Shown: positions 9,282-20,235, counted from the stretch's first letter. The stretch is DNA of 64,000 nt from an uncultured Paracoccaceae bacterium (GCA_947496605.1 CANMDF010000001.1:62001-126000); one strand, 5' to 3'. Notes: generated by a model from the sequence alone, not told the origin. Made by a program: numbers and translations.

Positions 9282-10967
9282 TTGCCACGCTTTCGGCATC
9301 ACCGGCGTCAAATCCAACAATGACTTGGTGTATGCCGCAGTCGGGGCTGCATAAAGCTGTTCGGTCTCGCCAACCTCTTGGATGGTCCCATTACGCAGCA
9401 CGGCTGTCTCATCCGCCATCTGTCTCACAACGGCTAAGTTATGGCTGATGAAAAGGATCGTAAGGCCAAAGACGGATTGTAGGTCTTTTAAGAGATTCAG
9501 AATTTCGGCCTGAATAGAAACATCCAAAGCCGATGTCGGTTCGTCACAAATCAAGAACCTTGGACGCGCCAACAGTGCCCGCGCTACGGCAATACGTTGC
9601 CTTTGCCCGCCTGAAAATTGGTGCGGGTATTTTTCCAATGCGTCGGGCTGCATGCCTACCAGGGTCAACATCGCAGCTGCAAGTTTTGCCCGTTCATCAG
9701 CGTCTTTGACAAATCCGTAGAACCACAACGGCTCGGATAAAATGTCACCGATCCGATGCCGTGAGTTGAGGCTAGAGTAGGGGTCTTGGAATACCATCTG
9801 GATCAGCTGTCTTGACGGGTGATGGCGATCTCTGGCTTTGCCATAGGGCAATTCCGCGTCACCCAACATCATCTGCCCGCCGGTTGGTGTGACCAAACCA
9901 GTGATGGCTTTCGCCAGTGTTGACTTGCCTGATCCGCTTTCACCGACGAGCCCCATGATTGACCCGGGTTTGACCTCAAGGTTGACGTTGTCCAATGCCA
10001 CATAAGGGTCCGGCTTGCGGAACAAAGATGTGCGTGGCCCGGCAAAACGTACCGTCAGGTTTTGCAGTGTCAGTCCGGTCAGATCATGGCGTTGCCCTTC
10101 GAGCAGCCATTTCTCAGCCGCGTTGTCAGTCGGGCCTTTTGCACCTGCTATGGGCTCATCATCTGGCACACGAAAGCGATCAATCCGGCGATCCAAGGGT
10201 GGCACGGAATCCATCAAAGCTTGCGTGTAAGGATGCGTCGGCGCGCCCAGCACTTGGGCTGTTTCACCCGTTTCCATCACACGACCTTTGCGCATTACCG
10301 TCACACGGTCGGCGATCTGGGCGATCACACCGATATCATGGGTGATCAGCATGAACGCGATTTTACGGTCCTTGGCCAGCCGCCGGATCAGGTCAAGCAC
10401 TTGTGATTGTACCGCCACATCAAGCGCGGTTGTCGGTTCGTCTGCGATGATCAATTCAGGGTCCGTGCAGATCGCTAAGGCAATCACCACGCGCTGCCGC
10501 ATGCCGCCAGAAAATTGGTGGGGGTAGGCCTTGATCCGCTGTGCCGCGTCCTTGATCCCGATCTCTTCTAACAAATCTACGGCCCGTTTGTGGGCTGCGG
10601 CGTGGCTGACGTCAGAGTGAGCTTGGATCGTTTCTATCAATTGGTCTTCGATGGTCATCAACGGATTGAGGCTGGTTTGGGGATCCTGAAAAATCATCGA
10701 AATACGATCACCGCGTATGGCGTGCGCCTCAGCCTCGGTCAAGTCGCGCAGATCTGTGTCGCCCAGTGACAGTTCGCCGTTGGCAATAAACCCTGGCGAT
10801 TGCAGCAAGCCGATCACGGCGGCACCCACCGTCGATTTGCCCGCGCCGCTTTCGCCGACAAGCCCGTGAATTTCACCCGGTGCGATTGTCATATCAACAT
10901 CCGCAATCGCGGTGAAATCGCCAAAGCGCGACGGAAATTTGACGGCGAGGTCTTTGATGGTCAGCAT
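9270..10967 (-). CDS. Double-ATPase protein of a dipeptide/oligopeptide-type ABC importer
   Basis: A 565-residue protein in which two ATP-binding domains, normally separate DppD and DppF subunits, are fused. The first domain has Walker [10 protein letters not shown], signature [12 protein letters not shown] and Walker [13 protein letters not shown]; the second has [21 protein letters not shown] and [12 protein letters not shown]. The oligopeptide-type C-terminal extension after domain one ([15 protein letters not shown]) is present. It is the last gene of a four-gene minus-strand operon and starts one base inside the stop of the permease before it (TGATG). The substrate is not evident; peptides, glutathione-like compounds or nickel are all handled by this class. 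Confidence 0.9.
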   Translation of the reverse strand: MLTIKDLAVKFPSRFGDFTAIADVDMTIAPGEIHGLVGESGAGKSTVGAAVIGLLQSPGFIANGELSLGDTDLRDLTEAEAHAIRGDRISMIFQDPQTSLNPLMTIEDQLIETIQAHSDVSHAAAHKRAVDLLEEIGIKDAAQRIKAYPHQFSGGMRQRVVIALAICTDPELIIADEPTTALDVAVQSQVLDLIRRLAKDRKIAFMLITHDIGVIAQIADRVTVMRKGRVMETGETAQVLGAPTHPYTQALMDSVPPLDRRIDRFRVPDDEPIAGAKGPTDNAAEKWLLEGQRHDLTGLTLQNLTVRFAGPRTSLFRKPDPYVALDNVNLEVKPGSIMGLVGESGSGKSTLAKAITGLVTPTGGQMMLGDAELPYGKARDRHHPSRQLIQMVFQDPYSSLNSRHRIGDILSEPLWFYGFVKDADERAKLAAAMLTLVGMQPDALEKYPHQFSGGQRQRIAVARALLARPRFLICDEPTSALDVSIQAEILNLLKDLQSVFGLTILFISHNLAVVRQMADETAVLRNGTIQEVGETEQLYAAPTAAYTKSLLDLTPVMPKAWQSTS

Positions 10968-11872
10968 CAGCGCAACCTCGGATTAAAGACGTCGCGCAGG
11001 AAGTCGCCAAGAATGTTGATGGACACGACGAGAGCGACCAAAAACAGTGTAGGGATCCATAGGATCCACCACTCACCCGATAGCAGGAACTGCATCCCGA
11101 TGCGGATCAATGTGCCCAAGCTTGGGCTGTCAGCGGGGAGGCCAATGCCAAGGAAAGACAAGGTTGCCTCAAGTAGGATTGCCGAGGCCAGATCGACCGT
11201 CATGATTACCAGGAGTGGCCCTAGGATATTGGGCAAGATATGCACAAACATAATCCGAATAGGGCGTTGGCCCATCATGATTGCGGCTTGTACGTATTCC
11301 TTGTTCATCTGCACAAAAGTTGATGCCCGCGCGGTGCGGGCAAAGTTCACCCAAAGCGAAAGCGCAATGGCCAAGGTAAGGACGGCAACCCGTAAATCCT
11401 GTTGAATAGCCGTGGGCAGAATGCCTCGTGCAATGCCGTCAATGAGCAGTGCGGTCAGGATCGCAGGCAGGGCCAGTTGAACATCAGCAATCCGCATCAC
11501 GATGGCATCGAAACGCCCCCCGTAAAACCCAGCTGCAAGCCCTAAGCCGACACCAATCACGGCGGCAATCGTCAGTGCTGACAGGCCAATCACCAATGAC
11601 AATCGCGCCCCATAGAGGATCGACGAGATCATATCGCGGCCTTGGTCGTCGGTGCCGAGCAGATATTTGGGGTTCGCGCCATCTTGCCAAGCCGGGGGTA
11701 ATAGCCCGTCAAACAAGCTGAACGAAGACAGATCGTAAGGGTTCACCAGTGCTAGCCACGGTGCGAACACAGCGCCCAAAATAATCAGCACAGCAACGAT
11801 TGCCGCGACAATGGCTGCGGGTGAATGCACGAAAAGCCAAAGGCCCTCATATTTTTTGAGGAAGTCCACCAT
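10967..11872 (-). CDS. Dipeptide/oligopeptide-type ABC transporter permease (DppC-like)
   Basis: A 301-residue inner-membrane permease with the DppC layout: an N-terminal helix (AAIVAAIVAVLIILGAVFAP), then a periplasmic stretch with LLGTDDQGRDMISSILYGARLS, then further helices. The EYVQAAIMMGQRPIRIMFVHILPN segment is the ATPase-coupling loop. It overlaps both neighbours by one base in TGATG arrangements, so the permease and ATPase genes are translationally linked. Confidence 0.9.
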   Translation of the reverse strand: MVDFLKKYEGLWLFVHSPAAIVAAIVAVLIILGAVFAPWLALVNPYDLSSFSLFDGLLPPAWQDGANPKYLLGTDDQGRDMISSILYGARLSLVIGLSALTIAAVIGVGLGLAAGFYGGRFDAIVMRIADVQLALPAILTALLIDGIARGILPTAIQQDLRVAVLTLAIALSLWVNFARTARASTFVQMNKEYVQAAIMMGQRPIRIMFVHILPNILGPLLVIMTVDLASAILLEATLSFLGIGLPADSPSLGTLIRIGMQFLLSGEWWILWIPTLFLVALVVSINILGDFLRDVFNPRLR

Positions 11873-12843
11873 CAGACGTCTTTCACCCGCAGTCGGGGGT
11901 CAATCGCGACATAGAGCAGATCGACCACAAGGTTCACGAGCACAAAGAAGAACGCGATGACCACAAGGTAGACACCCATCACTGGGATATCGACAAAACG
12001 GATCGATTCCAGAAACAACAGCCCCATGCCGGGCCATTGAAAAACGCTTTCTGTCACGATGGAAAAGGCAATGACGCCACCAAATTGCAGCCCGATGATC
12101 GTAATGACAGGGACCATCGTATTGGCCAGCGCATGTTTGTAATGCAGTTTATGCATCGGCACGCCACGCGCCATGGCAAAGCGGATGTAGTCAGACCGCA
12201 TGACTTCCATCATCTCAGCTCGGACAAGGCGCATGGTCAGGGTGAGTTGATAGACGCCCAAGGTGATCGCGGGCAGCAGCAGGGCACGCCATCCTTCAAA
12301 CGTGAAAAGCGAACTTTCCCAGCCGCCGATTTGCACTGTGCCACCACGCCCGAAGGTTGGCAGCCAGCCAAGCTGCACACCGAAAATGAAGATCAACATG
12401 ATCCCAATCACAAAGGTTGGGATTGAGACGCCAACAAGGGTGGTCATTAGAATTGCTTGGGTCGCAATGCCTCTTGGCCTTAGCGCTGTGTAAACTCCCG
12501 CCGGAATACCAACGAGAAGCGAGATAATCAGCGCGACAACACCCAATTCAAGGGTGGCCGGTATACGGGTCGCGATCATTTCGGCCACAGGTTGGCGGGT
12601 CCGGTAAGAAAACCCGAAATCACCTTGCAGCATATCGCCGGTAAACCGACCAAATTGGAAAATGAACGGATCGTTCAAACCAAGGTCTTCGCGCAGGCGT
12701 TCTTGGTCCTGAACCGACGTTTCAACGCCGGTCATCTGGGTGATGGGATCACCCACAAACCGGAACAGGGAAAAGGCCAAAAAGGCGACGGCTAGCATCA
12801 CAAAGACTGATTGCACCAGCCGCTTGAGAATAAAGTAAACCAT
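11872..12843 (-). CDS. Dipeptide/oligopeptide-type ABC transporter permease (DppB-like)
   Basis: A 323-residue permease of the DppB class. It begins with the usual MVYFILKRLVQSVFVMLAVAF helix and FVGDP motif, and has the coupling segment SDYIRFAMARGVPMHKLHYKHALAN. It pairs with the DppC-like permease encoded immediately downstream and follows the binding-protein gene by 25 bases. Confidence 0.9.
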   Translation of the reverse strand: MVYFILKRLVQSVFVMLAVAFLAFSLFRFVGDPITQMTGVETSVQDQERLREDLGLNDPFIFQFGRFTGDMLQGDFGFSYRTRQPVAEMIATRIPATLELGVVALIISLLVGIPAGVYTALRPRGIATQAILMTTLVGVSIPTFVIGIMLIFIFGVQLGWLPTFGRGGTVQIGGWESSLFTFEGWRALLLPAITLGVYQLTLTMRLVRAEMMEVMRSDYIRFAMARGVPMHKLHYKHALANTMVPVITIIGLQFGGVIAFSIVTESVFQWPGMGLLFLESIRFVDIPVMGVYLVVIAFFFVLVNLVVDLLYVAIDPRLRVKDV

Positions 12844-12868
12844 CGCCTTTTTGCTTATCTATGGGTGA

Positions 12869-14449
12869 TTAGTTCACAGTCACCCAACGCAGCATAAAGA
12901 AGTTATCCGCACGCTGTGTCAGATCTACATTGTCCTTTGCAGCCCAGATCAGCGGTTGTGTATAGAGCGGAATATACGCGACCTCTTCTTGGGTGATAGC
13001 TACAACTTCGTCGACCATTGTCTGGCGTGCAGCGGGGTCAATTTCCTGCTGGATCATTGGCAGCAATTCATCGACACGCGCGTTTGAATAATTACCAAAG
13101 TTCCATGATCCCAGCTTCTTCTCATCATCTTGGCTGTGCATCAGGAAACGGATCGGGTGCTCCATATCGAATGTGCCCGGGGACCAGCCCAAAAGGTACA
13201 TATCAAAGTCGTCTTCGCGCAGCTGCGGCCAGTAATCACGCACCGGACCAGTGGATATTTCTGCGTTTAAACCGACAGCTGCGAACATTGATGCAGCAGC
13301 ACGGCACAAGGCTTCATCGTTGATATAGCGGTCATTGGGGCACTTCAGGCCGAAAGAGAACCCATCAGCATATCCGGCCTCTGCCAGCAATGCGCGGGCG
13401 CGGTCAGGGTTGTATTCTGGGCGTCCTTCATTGGCTTCTGAATAGCCCGAAATGCCTGCTGGCACCAACTGGCTTGCCGGTTCAATCTTGCCGCGAAACA
13501 GCACGCGGTCGATAGAAGCGATATCAATCGCATGGGCTGCAGCAAGACGCACACGCGGATCAGAGAAGGGGTTCGCATCTGTGACATCCGAGGAGTACAA
13601 CAGCGTTTCATGCTCATGGCCAAACCCAAACATGATCACGCGGGTTTCTTCGCCCTCAAGCACTTTGAAACCGTCACGACCTTCAACTTGGGCGACGTCC
13701 TGCAATGGGATCGGCTGGATAAAGTCGATTTCACCCGACAGCAAAGCGGCCAGTCCGGTGGCTGAGTTGCCGATTGGTGTAAAGACGGCCTCGGTCACGT
13801 TATGGCCGACTTCATCCCACCAATTTGCGTTTGGCACCAATGTGGTGCGGACACCGGGATCACGGCTTGCTACTGTGAATGGGCCTGTGCCGTTTACGTT
13901 CATCGTGGCAAAGTTTTCCGCATCGCGTGCAGGCAGGGCGGCGTCATTGCTTTCGGCCCAGTCTTTATCAAGGATCATAAAGTTCGCGATTGAATCCGGG
14001 AACAGTGGGTTTGGTGCTGTCGTGACGAAATCAATAGTGAAATCATCGACAACACGGACCTCGGATACAGGCGCAAACCAGGACCGCACATCTGCGGCCT
14101 CGTTTGAGGCGCGTTCATATGAAAACATCACATCTTCAGCCGTGAAGGCAGCACCATCTTGGAACGTCACACCTTCGCGCAAGTTAAAGCGCCAGCCGTT
14201 CTCGCCCGTTAGCGGCTCCCATGATGCGGCCAAAGATGGCTCAATCGACATGTCTTGCCCACGACGGACCAGACCTTCGTAGACGTTGTTGAGGAAAGAC
14301 AGAACGGGGGCAGAGTTGACTGCATGCGGGTCCATCGTTTGCGGATCGGTGGTTGAGGCCCAGCGAAGCGTTTCAGCTGACGCGCCCATCGCGCAGAATA
14401 AAAGCGCACCACCCAATAGGGTGGAATTGCGTAGGTTTCGTTTCGTCAT
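12869..14449 (-). CDS. Peptide/nickel-type (SBP family 5) substrate-binding protein
   Basis: A 526-residue exported binding protein and first gene of the minus-strand importer operon. A signal peptide of about 25 residues ends ASA before ETLRWASTTDPQTMDPHAVNS, the typical start of family-5 binding proteins. LREGVTFQDGAAFTAEDVMFSYER is the family signature. GGAGGGA precedes the ATG. It is divergent from the urease genes, which leaves open whether it serves peptides or the nickel that urease needs; the sequence alone does not decide, and a general peptide or opine-like role is at least as likely. Confidence 0.88.
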   Translation of the reverse strand: MTKRNLRNSTLLGGALLFCAMGASAETLRWASTTDPQTMDPHAVNSAPVLSFLNNVYEGLVRRGQDMSIEPSLAASWEPLTGENGWRFNLREGVTFQDGAAFTAEDVMFSYERASNEAADVRSWFAPVSEVRVVDDFTIDFVTTAPNPLFPDSIANFMILDKDWAESNDAALPARDAENFATMNVNGTGPFTVASRDPGVRTTLVPNANWWDEVGHNVTEAVFTPIGNSATGLAALLSGEIDFIQPIPLQDVAQVEGRDGFKVLEGEETRVIMFGFGHEHETLLYSSDVTDANPFSDPRVRLAAAHAIDIASIDRVLFRGKIEPASQLVPAGISGYSEANEGRPEYNPDRARALLAEAGYADGFSFGLKCPNDRYINDEALCRAAASMFAAVGLNAEISTGPVRDYWPQLREDDFDMYLLGWSPGTFDMEHPIRFLMHSQDDEKKLGSWNFGNYSNARVDELLPMIQQEIDPAARQTMVDEVVAITQEEVAYIPLYTQPLIWAAKDNVDLTQRADNFFMLRWVTVN

Positions 14450-14593
14450 GATCTATCCCTCCAGAGCCAGACTAGATGGCACAGAGTGGGACAAAACGCC
14501 GCGAGGTCAAGGTGCGTTCTTTGGTTCCTGCGTTGACGGACATCAAAAAGGGGAGAACGGCGCCCCAGTATCTGCCGTTTTCATAAACTGCGC

Positions 14594-15577
14594 ATGAATT
14601 GTGCGTTTTACGTTATAGCCGTCTATTTTTCGGGCGAAAATTGCGGGTATTGGCGTATTGCAAGGCGACGGACTGCCGGTTCTGCATGGTCTGTGATCAA
14701 CCTATCACGAAGACCGCAAGCGCCGGAGCCGACGATTAACATCCCACACCAAATTAACCTTGATGACGCGCGTCCAGCGCAGCCCCGCGCCATCGGTGCG
14801 GCGGCGCTGACCGTATTTGCAGATGAAGTTGGGCAAACACGCCTGAAAGACCTTCGCCAGTTGGGGTCGAGTAAGCTGGTTTTGCCGCGAGGTGGTGAGC
14901 ATGGCATCGAAGCTATTGTGGTGAATACCGCGGGCGGGATTACCGGCGGTGACGACTATAAACTAAATTTTTGCGTTGAAGACAGCGCTGCCCTGACAGT
15001 CACAACGCAAGCGGCAGAGCGTGCATACCGCGCGCAACCGGGCGAAGTTGGGCAGTTGAGCACGCAGGTCACTGTTGGCTCGCAGGCGCGGCTGAATTGG
15101 TTGCCGCAAGAGTTGATTTTGTTTGAGGCTTGTGCGCTACGCCGTCGCTTGCACATCGAATTGGCTGCAGAAGCCCAGCTTTTGATGGTTGAACCTGTGG
15201 TGTTCGGTCGTGCGGCAATGGATGAACAATTGTACAGTATTTTTTTTCAGGACCGGATCAAGGTCACCCGCGATGGTCGTCCGCTCTATATTGATGGCGC
15301 CGAATTCATAGGTGATGCCAGCAGACACCTAGCACGTAGCGGTATTGCAGGCGGTGCAGGGGCAATGGCTTGTCTCGTGCTGGTCGCGCCGGACGCTGCC
15401 GTTCACCTTGACGCCCTTCGCGCCCTTTTGCCCAAGACCGCGGGTGCAAGCATGATTGCCGATGATGTCCTTGTCATCCGCCAACTTGCCGCTGACAGCT
15501 TTTCGCTGCGTCGCGATCTGATCCCGGTACTCGACCATCTGACACACAATTCCCTGCCCATTTCTTGGAGGCTTTGA
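14594..15577 (+). CDS. ureD: Urease accessory protein UreD (start uncertain)
   Basis: UreD/UreH is the scaffold of the UreDFG complex that activates urease. The family core is clear from GAAALTVFADEVGQTRLKDL through LPRGGEHGIEAIVVNTAGGITGGDDYKL to the C-terminus. Read from ATG 14594 the protein has 327 residues, about 50-60 more than expected at the N-terminus, and this leading part (for example FSGENCGYWRIARRR) does not look like UreD; no ribosome site precedes it. A GTG at 14693 in the same frame is an alternative but also lacks a clear ribosome site. It is first in the operon and is followed by ureA after three bases. Confidence 0.85.
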   Translation: MNCAFYVIAVYFSGENCGYWRIARRRTAGSAWSVINLSRRPQAPEPTINIPHQINLDDARPAQPRAIGAAALTVFADEVGQTRLKDLRQLGSSKLVLPRGGEHGIEAIVVNTAGGITGGDDYKLNFCVEDSAALTVTTQAAERAYRAQPGEVGQLSTQVTVGSQARLNWLPQELILFEACALRRRLHIELAAEAQLLMVEPVVFGRAAMDEQLYSIFFQDRIKVTRDGRPLYIDGAEFIGDASRHLARSGIAGGAGAMACLVLVAPDAAVHLDALRALLPKTAGASMIADDVLVIRQLAADSFSLRRDLIPVLDHLTHNSLPISWRL

Positions 15578-15580
15578 CCG

Positions 15581-15883
15581 ATGCAACTAACCCCGCGTGA
15601 AAAAGACAAACTGCTGATTGCGATGGCCGCCGAAGTGGCCCGCAAACGGCTGGCCCGCGGCGTCAAACTGAACCACCCCGAGGCGATTGCCCTGATCACT
15701 GATGCCGTCGTTGAGGGCGCACGCGACGGACGGTCGGTCGCGGATATGATGGAGGCGGGTGGTCACGTCATCACCCGCGATCAATGCATGGATGGCATCG
15801 CCGAGATGATCCACGAAGTACAGGTCGAGGCCACGTTCCCTGATGGCACAAAACTCGTCACCGTCCACAACCCGATTAGGTAG
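15581..15883 (+). CDS. ureA: Urease gamma subunit UreA
   Basis: A 100-residue structural subunit of urease, the normal length. The sequence from [20 protein letters not shown] through [20 protein letters not shown] to the [18 protein letters not shown] end is highly typical. It sits three bases after ureD and about ten before ureB. With UreB and UreC it forms the urease trimer of heterotrimers that splits urea to ammonia and carbamate in the cytoplasm. Confidence 0.96.
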   Translation: MQLTPREKDKLLIAMAAEVARKRLARGVKLNHPEAIALITDAVVEGARDGRSVADMMEAGGHVITRDQCMDGIAEMIHEVQVEATFPDGTKLVTVHNPIR

Positions 15884-15893
15884 GAGAAAGCGC

Positions 15894-16199
15894 ATGATCC
15901 CCGGAGAACTCTTTCCCGCTGATGGCAACCTGACGCTGAACGCAGGTGTCGAAGCCATCACCCTTATGGTCGCCAACACCGGTGACCGCCCCGTGCAGGT
16001 CGGCAGCCACTACCACTTCGCCGAAACAAACCCCGCGCTTGATTTTGACCGCACCACCGCACGTGGCATGCGCCTTGATATCGCATCCGGGACAGCGGTC
16101 CGGTTCGAGCCGGGCCAACGCCGCAAGGTGCAGCTGATCCCCATCGGCGGCGCGCGCCGCATCTTCGGCTTTAACCAACAAGTTATGGGAGACCTCTGA
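15894..16199 (+). CDS. ureB: Urease beta subunit UreB
   Basis: A 101-residue structural subunit starting [18 protein letters not shown], with the conserved [14 protein letters not shown] and the [14 protein letters not shown] region. ATG 15894 has the ribosome site TAGGAGAAAG, which includes the ureA stop. The last base of its stop overlaps the first of the ureC start codon. UreA and UreB are separate here, as in most alphaproteobacteria, rather than fused. Confidence 0.96.
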   Translation: MIPGELFPADGNLTLNAGVEAITLMVANTGDRPVQVGSHYHFAETNPALDFDRTTARGMRLDIASGTAVRFEPGQRRKVQLIPIGGARRIFGFNQQVMGDL

Positions 16200-17908
16200 T
16201 GCCCCGCGAAATTTCCCGTCCCCATTATGCGGCGATGTACGGCCCCACAACGGGCGACAAATTACGCCTCGCCGACACTGATCTGATTATCGAGGTCGAG
16301 CGCGACCTGACCACTTACGGCGAAGAGGTCAAATTCGGCGGCGGCAAAGTGATCCGTGACGGTATGGGCCAATCCCAAGTCACCCGCGCAGGCGGAGCCG
16401 TCGATACAGTCATCACAAATGCGCTGATTGTTGATCATGCGGGCATCTACAAAGCGGATGTCGCTTTGAAAGACGGGCTGATCCACGCCATCGGCAAAGC
16501 GGGCAACCCTGACACGCAATCGGGCGTCGATATCATTGTCGGCCCGGGGACAGAGGTGATCGCCGGCGAAGGCCGTATCCTGACCGCAGGTGGCATGGAC
16601 AGCCATATCCACTTTATTTGCCCGCAACAGATGGAAGATTCATTGCATTCTGGCGTTACGACATGTTTTGGCGGCGGCACCGGCCCCGCGCATGGCACGC
16701 TTGCCACGACATGCACACCCGGCCCCTGGCATATCGGGCGCATGTTGCAGTCTTTCGACGGTATCGCGATGAACATCGGTTTGTCGGGGAAAGGCAACGC
16801 GAGCCAACCCGATGCGCTGATCGAAATGGTCAATGCGGGCGCCTGCTCGCTGAAACTCCATGAAGACTGGGGGACAACGCCCGGTGCGATTGATTGCTGC
16901 CTGTCCGTGGCGGATGACATGGACGTGCAGGTAATGATTCACACCGACACGCTAAACGAATCCGGCTTTGTCGAACACACCGTTGGGGCCATGAAAGGCC
17001 GCACCATCCATGCGTTCCATACTGAGGGTGCAGGCGGTGGGCACGCCCCCGATATCATCAAAATCTGTGGCGATGCGAACGTCCTGCCGTCCTCCACCAA
17101 CCCAACGCGCCCCTTCACGGTGAACACGCTGGAAGAGCATCTGGATATGCTGATGGTCTGTCACCACCTCGATAAATCAATCCCTGAAGATATCGCCTTT
17201 GCCGAAAGCCGCATCCGCCGCGAGACGATTGCAGCCGAGGATATTTTACATGACATGGGCGCATTTTCGATTATCGCGTCTGACAGTCAGGCCATGGGAC
17301 GCGTGGGCGAAGTGATCATCCGGACATGGCAAACAGCCGATAAGATGAAGAAACAACGCGGGCGTCTGGACATCGAGACCGGCGAAAACGACAACATGCG
17401 CGTCCGCCGCTACATCGCCAAATACACGATCAACCCAGCCATTGCACAAGGTGTCAGTCATGTGATCGGCGATATCAGCGTCGGCAAACGCGCTGATCTG
17501 GCGCTATGGAGCCCGGCGTTCTTTGGCGTAAAGCCAGAGATGGTCTTGATGGGCGGCTCAATCGTCGTCGCACAGATGGGTGATCCCAATGCATCCATCC
17601 CGACACCGCAACCTGTCTACTCACGGCCTATGTTTGCGGCCTATGGCACGTCGCTGACCAACTCATCGATCAGCTTTGTGTCGGGTGCTGCACAGGCTGC
17701 TGGGCTTCGCGATGATCTAGGGTTGGCCAAGCAAACAGTTGCTATCAAGAATACCCGCAAGATCAGCAAAGCTAACATGGTATTGAACGCAGCACTGCCC
17801 GAAATCGAGGTGCATCCCGAAACCTACGAAGTACGTGCTGATGGGGTGTTATTGACCTGCGAACCCGCTGAAACACTGCCGATGGCGCAACGCTATTTCA
17901 TGTTCTGA
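16199..17908 (+). CDS. ureC: Urease alpha (catalytic) subunit UreC
   Basis: A 569-residue catalytic subunit of full length. All active-site residues are visible: the nickel ligands His136 and His138 (HIHF), the lysine to be carbamylated Lys219 (SLKLHEDWG), His221, His248 ([10 protein letters not shown]), His274 ([12 protein letters not shown]), the flap Cys321-His322 and the ligand Asp362 ([11 protein letters not shown]). The enzyme should therefore be active once UreDEFG load two nickel ions. The start overlaps the ureB stop by one base. Confidence 0.97.
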   Translation: MPREISRPHYAAMYGPTTGDKLRLADTDLIIEVERDLTTYGEEVKFGGGKVIRDGMGQSQVTRAGGAVDTVITNALIVDHAGIYKADVALKDGLIHAIGKAGNPDTQSGVDIIVGPGTEVIAGEGRILTAGGMDSHIHFICPQQMEDSLHSGVTTCFGGGTGPAHGTLATTCTPGPWHIGRMLQSFDGIAMNIGLSGKGNASQPDALIEMVNAGACSLKLHEDWGTTPGAIDCCLSVADDMDVQVMIHTDTLNESGFVEHTVGAMKGRTIHAFHTEGAGGGHAPDIIKICGDANVLPSSTNPTRPFTVNTLEEHLDMLMVCHHLDKSIPEDIAFAESRIRRETIAAEDILHDMGAFSIIASDSQAMGRVGEVIIRTWQTADKMKKQRGRLDIETGENDNMRVRRYIAKYTINPAIAQGVSHVIGDISVGKRADLALWSPAFFGVKPEMVLMGGSIVVAQMGDPNASIPTPQPVYSRPMFAAYGTSLTNSSISFVSGAAQAAGLRDDLGLAKQTVAIKNTRKISKANMVLNAALPEIEVHPETYEVRADGVLLTCEPAETLPMAQRYFMF

Positions 17909-17914
17909 GGTGCT

Positions 17915-18391
17915 ATGATGTCATCCCTTCCAATCGCCCAAAACGTGATCCCCGCAGGGGAATGGACCGGCGCTGCCGAGGTGTGCGCTTTGGATTATGC
18001 CGCGCGTTTCTTGCGCCGCAAACGGCTAGAAACAGCGCAAGGCAGACCTTTCCTTGTTGATCTGGCGCATACCACGTCGCTGAACCACGGTGATGCATTG
18101 GTGTTGAGTGACGGCAGTCTGGTCGAAATCCAAGCTGCCGATGAAGCGCTTTATCAGGTAACTGGCCCCGATATGGTGCGGCTTGCCTGGCACGTTGGCA
18201 ACCGTCATACACCCTGCCAGATCAACGCCGACCAGCTGTTGATCCAACAGGACGCAGTCATTGGGCATATGCTGGAACATCTGGGCGCGACCGTGACCGC
18301 GATCACCGCCCCTTTCACCCCTGAAGGCGGTGCATACGGTCATGGACGCACCCATAGCCACGAACACGGGGCAACCGCGCATGAGCACTGA
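17915..18391 (+). CDS. ureE: Urease nickel metallochaperone UreE
   Basis: A 158-residue protein that binds nickel and hands it to the UreG complex. Typical segments are RGRPF-like QGRPFLVDLAHTTSLNHGDAL in the N-terminal domain and the metal-binding domain WHVGNRHTPCQINADQLLIQ. The C-terminus is histidine-rich ([16 protein letters not shown]), giving extra nickel-binding capacity. Two adjacent ATG codons open the gene; the first is used. Its 3' end overlaps ureF by 11 bases. Confidence 0.94.
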   Translation: MMSSLPIAQNVIPAGEWTGAAEVCALDYAARFLRRKRLETAQGRPFLVDLAHTTSLNHGDALVLSDGSLVEIQAADEALYQVTGPDMVRLAWHVGNRHTPCQINADQLLIQQDAVIGHMLEHLGATVTAITAPFTPEGGAYGHGRTHSHEHGATAHEH

Positions 18392-19028
18392 CAGGGACAT
18401 CCTGACCTTGGCGCAATGGTTGTCGCCCGCCTATCCGGTGGGCGCTTTCGCCTATTCACACGGGATAGAGGCGGCAATCCATTCAGGGATGATCAGCACG
18501 GCAGATGATCTATCCGATTGGCTGACCGACATCATCAGTCACGGCAGCGGGCGCAACGACTGTATCCTGCTGCGGTTGGCATATGGCTGCGATAGTCCTG
18601 CCGCTTTGGATGATGTCAACGACACTGCCCTTGCCTTTGCCGCATCCTCCGAACGGCAATTAGAGCAACGGTTGCAAGGGGCCGCTTTTTGCAAAACGAC
18701 GGCGGCGATCTGGGGCGGGACGGAGGCGGCTTACGTCTACCCCGTTGCAGTCGGGGCTGCGGCAGGCAAACTGAGGATTGACGTTTCGCTGACAGCGGCG
18801 ATGTATCTGCAAGCCGTGATCAGCAACCTGATCTCTGCGGCAATGCGGTTGATGGCAATGGGGCAAACCGAAGGGCAAGCCATGCTCGCGGCCTTAACCC
18901 CGCTCTGCGATGAAACCGCGAAAGCTACGGCCGGCGCGTCATTGGGCGACCTGCAAAGCACGGCATTCATGGTCGATGTAGCGGCGATGCGACACGAGAC
19001 ACAGCAACCAAGGATATTCCGGACATGA
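18381..19028 (+). CDS. ureF: Urease accessory protein UreF
   Basis: A 215-residue accessory protein that acts as the GTPase-activity checkpoint on UreG within the activation complex. The start [33 protein letters not shown] is diagnostic of UreF. ATG 18381 lies inside the end of ureE, and the stop overlaps ureG in ATGA; the frame is open further upstream but only inside ureE. Confidence 0.93.
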   Translation: MSTDRDILTLAQWLSPAYPVGAFAYSHGIEAAIHSGMISTADDLSDWLTDIISHGSGRNDCILLRLAYGCDSPAALDDVNDTALAFAASSERQLEQRLQGAAFCKTTAAIWGGTEAAYVYPVAVGAAAGKLRIDVSLTAAMYLQAVISNLISAAMRLMAMGQTEGQAMLAALTPLCDETAKATAGASLGDLQSTAFMVDVAAMRHETQQPRIFRT

Positions 19029-19639
19029 AGATGAATGGGCCATTGCGCGTGGGTATTGGCGGGCCAGTTGGGGCTGGGAAAACGACATTGACCGCGGCGC
19101 TGGCAAAGGCGCTGCATCCGCAAGTATCGCTTGGGGTGATCACAAATGATATTTATACGCAAGAAGACGCGGAAGCCTTGATGCGCATGCAAATCCTACC
19201 TCAGGACCGCGTGATAGGGGTGGAAACTGGTGGATGCCCGCACACGGCGATCCGCGAGGATGCATCGATCAATTTGGCTGCCGTCGCTGAAATGCAAAAA
19301 CGGCATGACGATCTCGATCTGGTGTTGATTGAAAGCGGCGGCGACAATCTGTCTGCGACGTTTAGTCCTGAACTGGCAGACCTGACGATCTATGTGATTG
19401 ATGTCGCAGCTGGAGAGGAAATTCCGCGCAAAGGTGGCCCTGCCATTACGCGGTCTGATCTGCTGGTGATCAATAAGACTGATCTTGCCCCGCATGTTGG
19501 CGCGTCACTGGAGGTGATGCAGCGCGACAGTCTGAAAATGCGCGGCGCGCTACCATTCGCTTTTTGCGCCTTGCGGCAGGGCCAGGGTGTCGATGCCGTC
19601 GTCGATTTCGTCACGAAAATGGGTGGATTAAAGCGTTAA
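19025..19639 (+). CDS. ureG: Urease accessory GTPase UreG
   Basis: A 204-residue SIMIBI-class GTPase that drives nickel insertion. Visible are the P-loop GGPVGAGKT (about residues 9-17), the [17 protein letters not shown] segment with the nickel-binding Cys-Pro-His, [17 protein letters not shown], and the guanine motif VINKTDLAP. It is the last urease gene; its stop overlaps by four bases the stop of the convergent LysE-type gene. Confidence 0.96.
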   Translation: MKMNGPLRVGIGGPVGAGKTTLTAALAKALHPQVSLGVITNDIYTQEDAEALMRMQILPQDRVIGVETGGCPHTAIREDASINLAAVAEMQKRHDDLDLVLIESGGDNLSATFSPELADLTIYVIDVAAGEEIPRKGGPAITRSDLLVINKTDLAPHVGASLEVMQRDSLKMRGALPFAFCALRQGQGVDAVVDFVTKMGGLKR

Positions 19640-20235
19640 TGCGTGAGCAAAGGATACAGTGACACAACCAGCAAGATCGCCATTGAGACGTTGAATATCC
19701 GCAATCTTTTGGCCGTGCCAAGCCAACGTCGCACCTGAACCCCCATCCACGCCCAGATAGTCACGGACGGTAAATTGACAGCTGCAAAGATCAGCGCAAC
19801 CATCAATGATCCTATTAGAATTCCGCGATCTTGTGGTGCATATGCGCTGATCGCAGTGATCGCCATAAACCATGCTTTGGGGTTCACCCATTGAAATGCA
19901 GCGGCCTGTAGGAACGTAAACGGCCTGCCCGTCACTTCTTTTGCTTCTGGCGGTACCGCATTGGCGATCTTCCAAGCCAGCCAAAACATATATGCCGCGC
20001 TCATGACTTTCAGAACAATGTTGAGCACGGGAAAGGTCTCAAACACCTGTAATAATAGGACACCAACCATCGTGACCATAAACGCGTGCCCAATCGATAT
20101 GCCCAGCATATGGGGTAGGGTGCGTCGCAACCCGTAATTCGCGCCTGATGCCATCAACATCAGGTTATTGGGGCCGGGGGTGACAGAACTTGCAAATGCA
20201 AAGCCTGCGAGGGCGATCAGGATTTCATATGTCAT
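19636..20235 (-). CDS. LysE-family amino-acid exporter
   Basis: A 199-residue inner-membrane protein of the LysE/RhtB family. The signature [15 protein letters not shown] near residues 15-29 and about six hydrophobic segments support this. ATG 20235 ([14 protein letters not shown]) is chosen because it starts directly at the first helix; in-frame starts further upstream add a stretch unlike the family. It is divergent from an Lrp/AsnC regulator, the standard arrangement for such exporters, so export of an amino acid sensed by the regulator is likely. The 3' end overlaps ureG's stop. Confidence 0.88.
   Translation of the reverse strand: MTYEILIALAGFAFASSVTPGPNNLMLMASGANYGLRRTLPHMLGISIGHAFMVTMVGVLLLQVFETFPVLNIVLKVMSAAYMFWLAWKIANAVPPEAKEVTGRPFTFLQAAAFQWVNPKAWFMAITAISAYAPQDRGILIGSLMVALIFAAVNLPSVTIWAWMGVQVRRWLGTAKRLRIFNVSMAILLVVSLYPLLTH

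Noticed and set aside
13452..14282. 276-codon plus-strand frame antisense to the binding-protein gene
   Set aside because: A shadow of the family-5 binding protein, which has a full set of family features and a good ribosome site.
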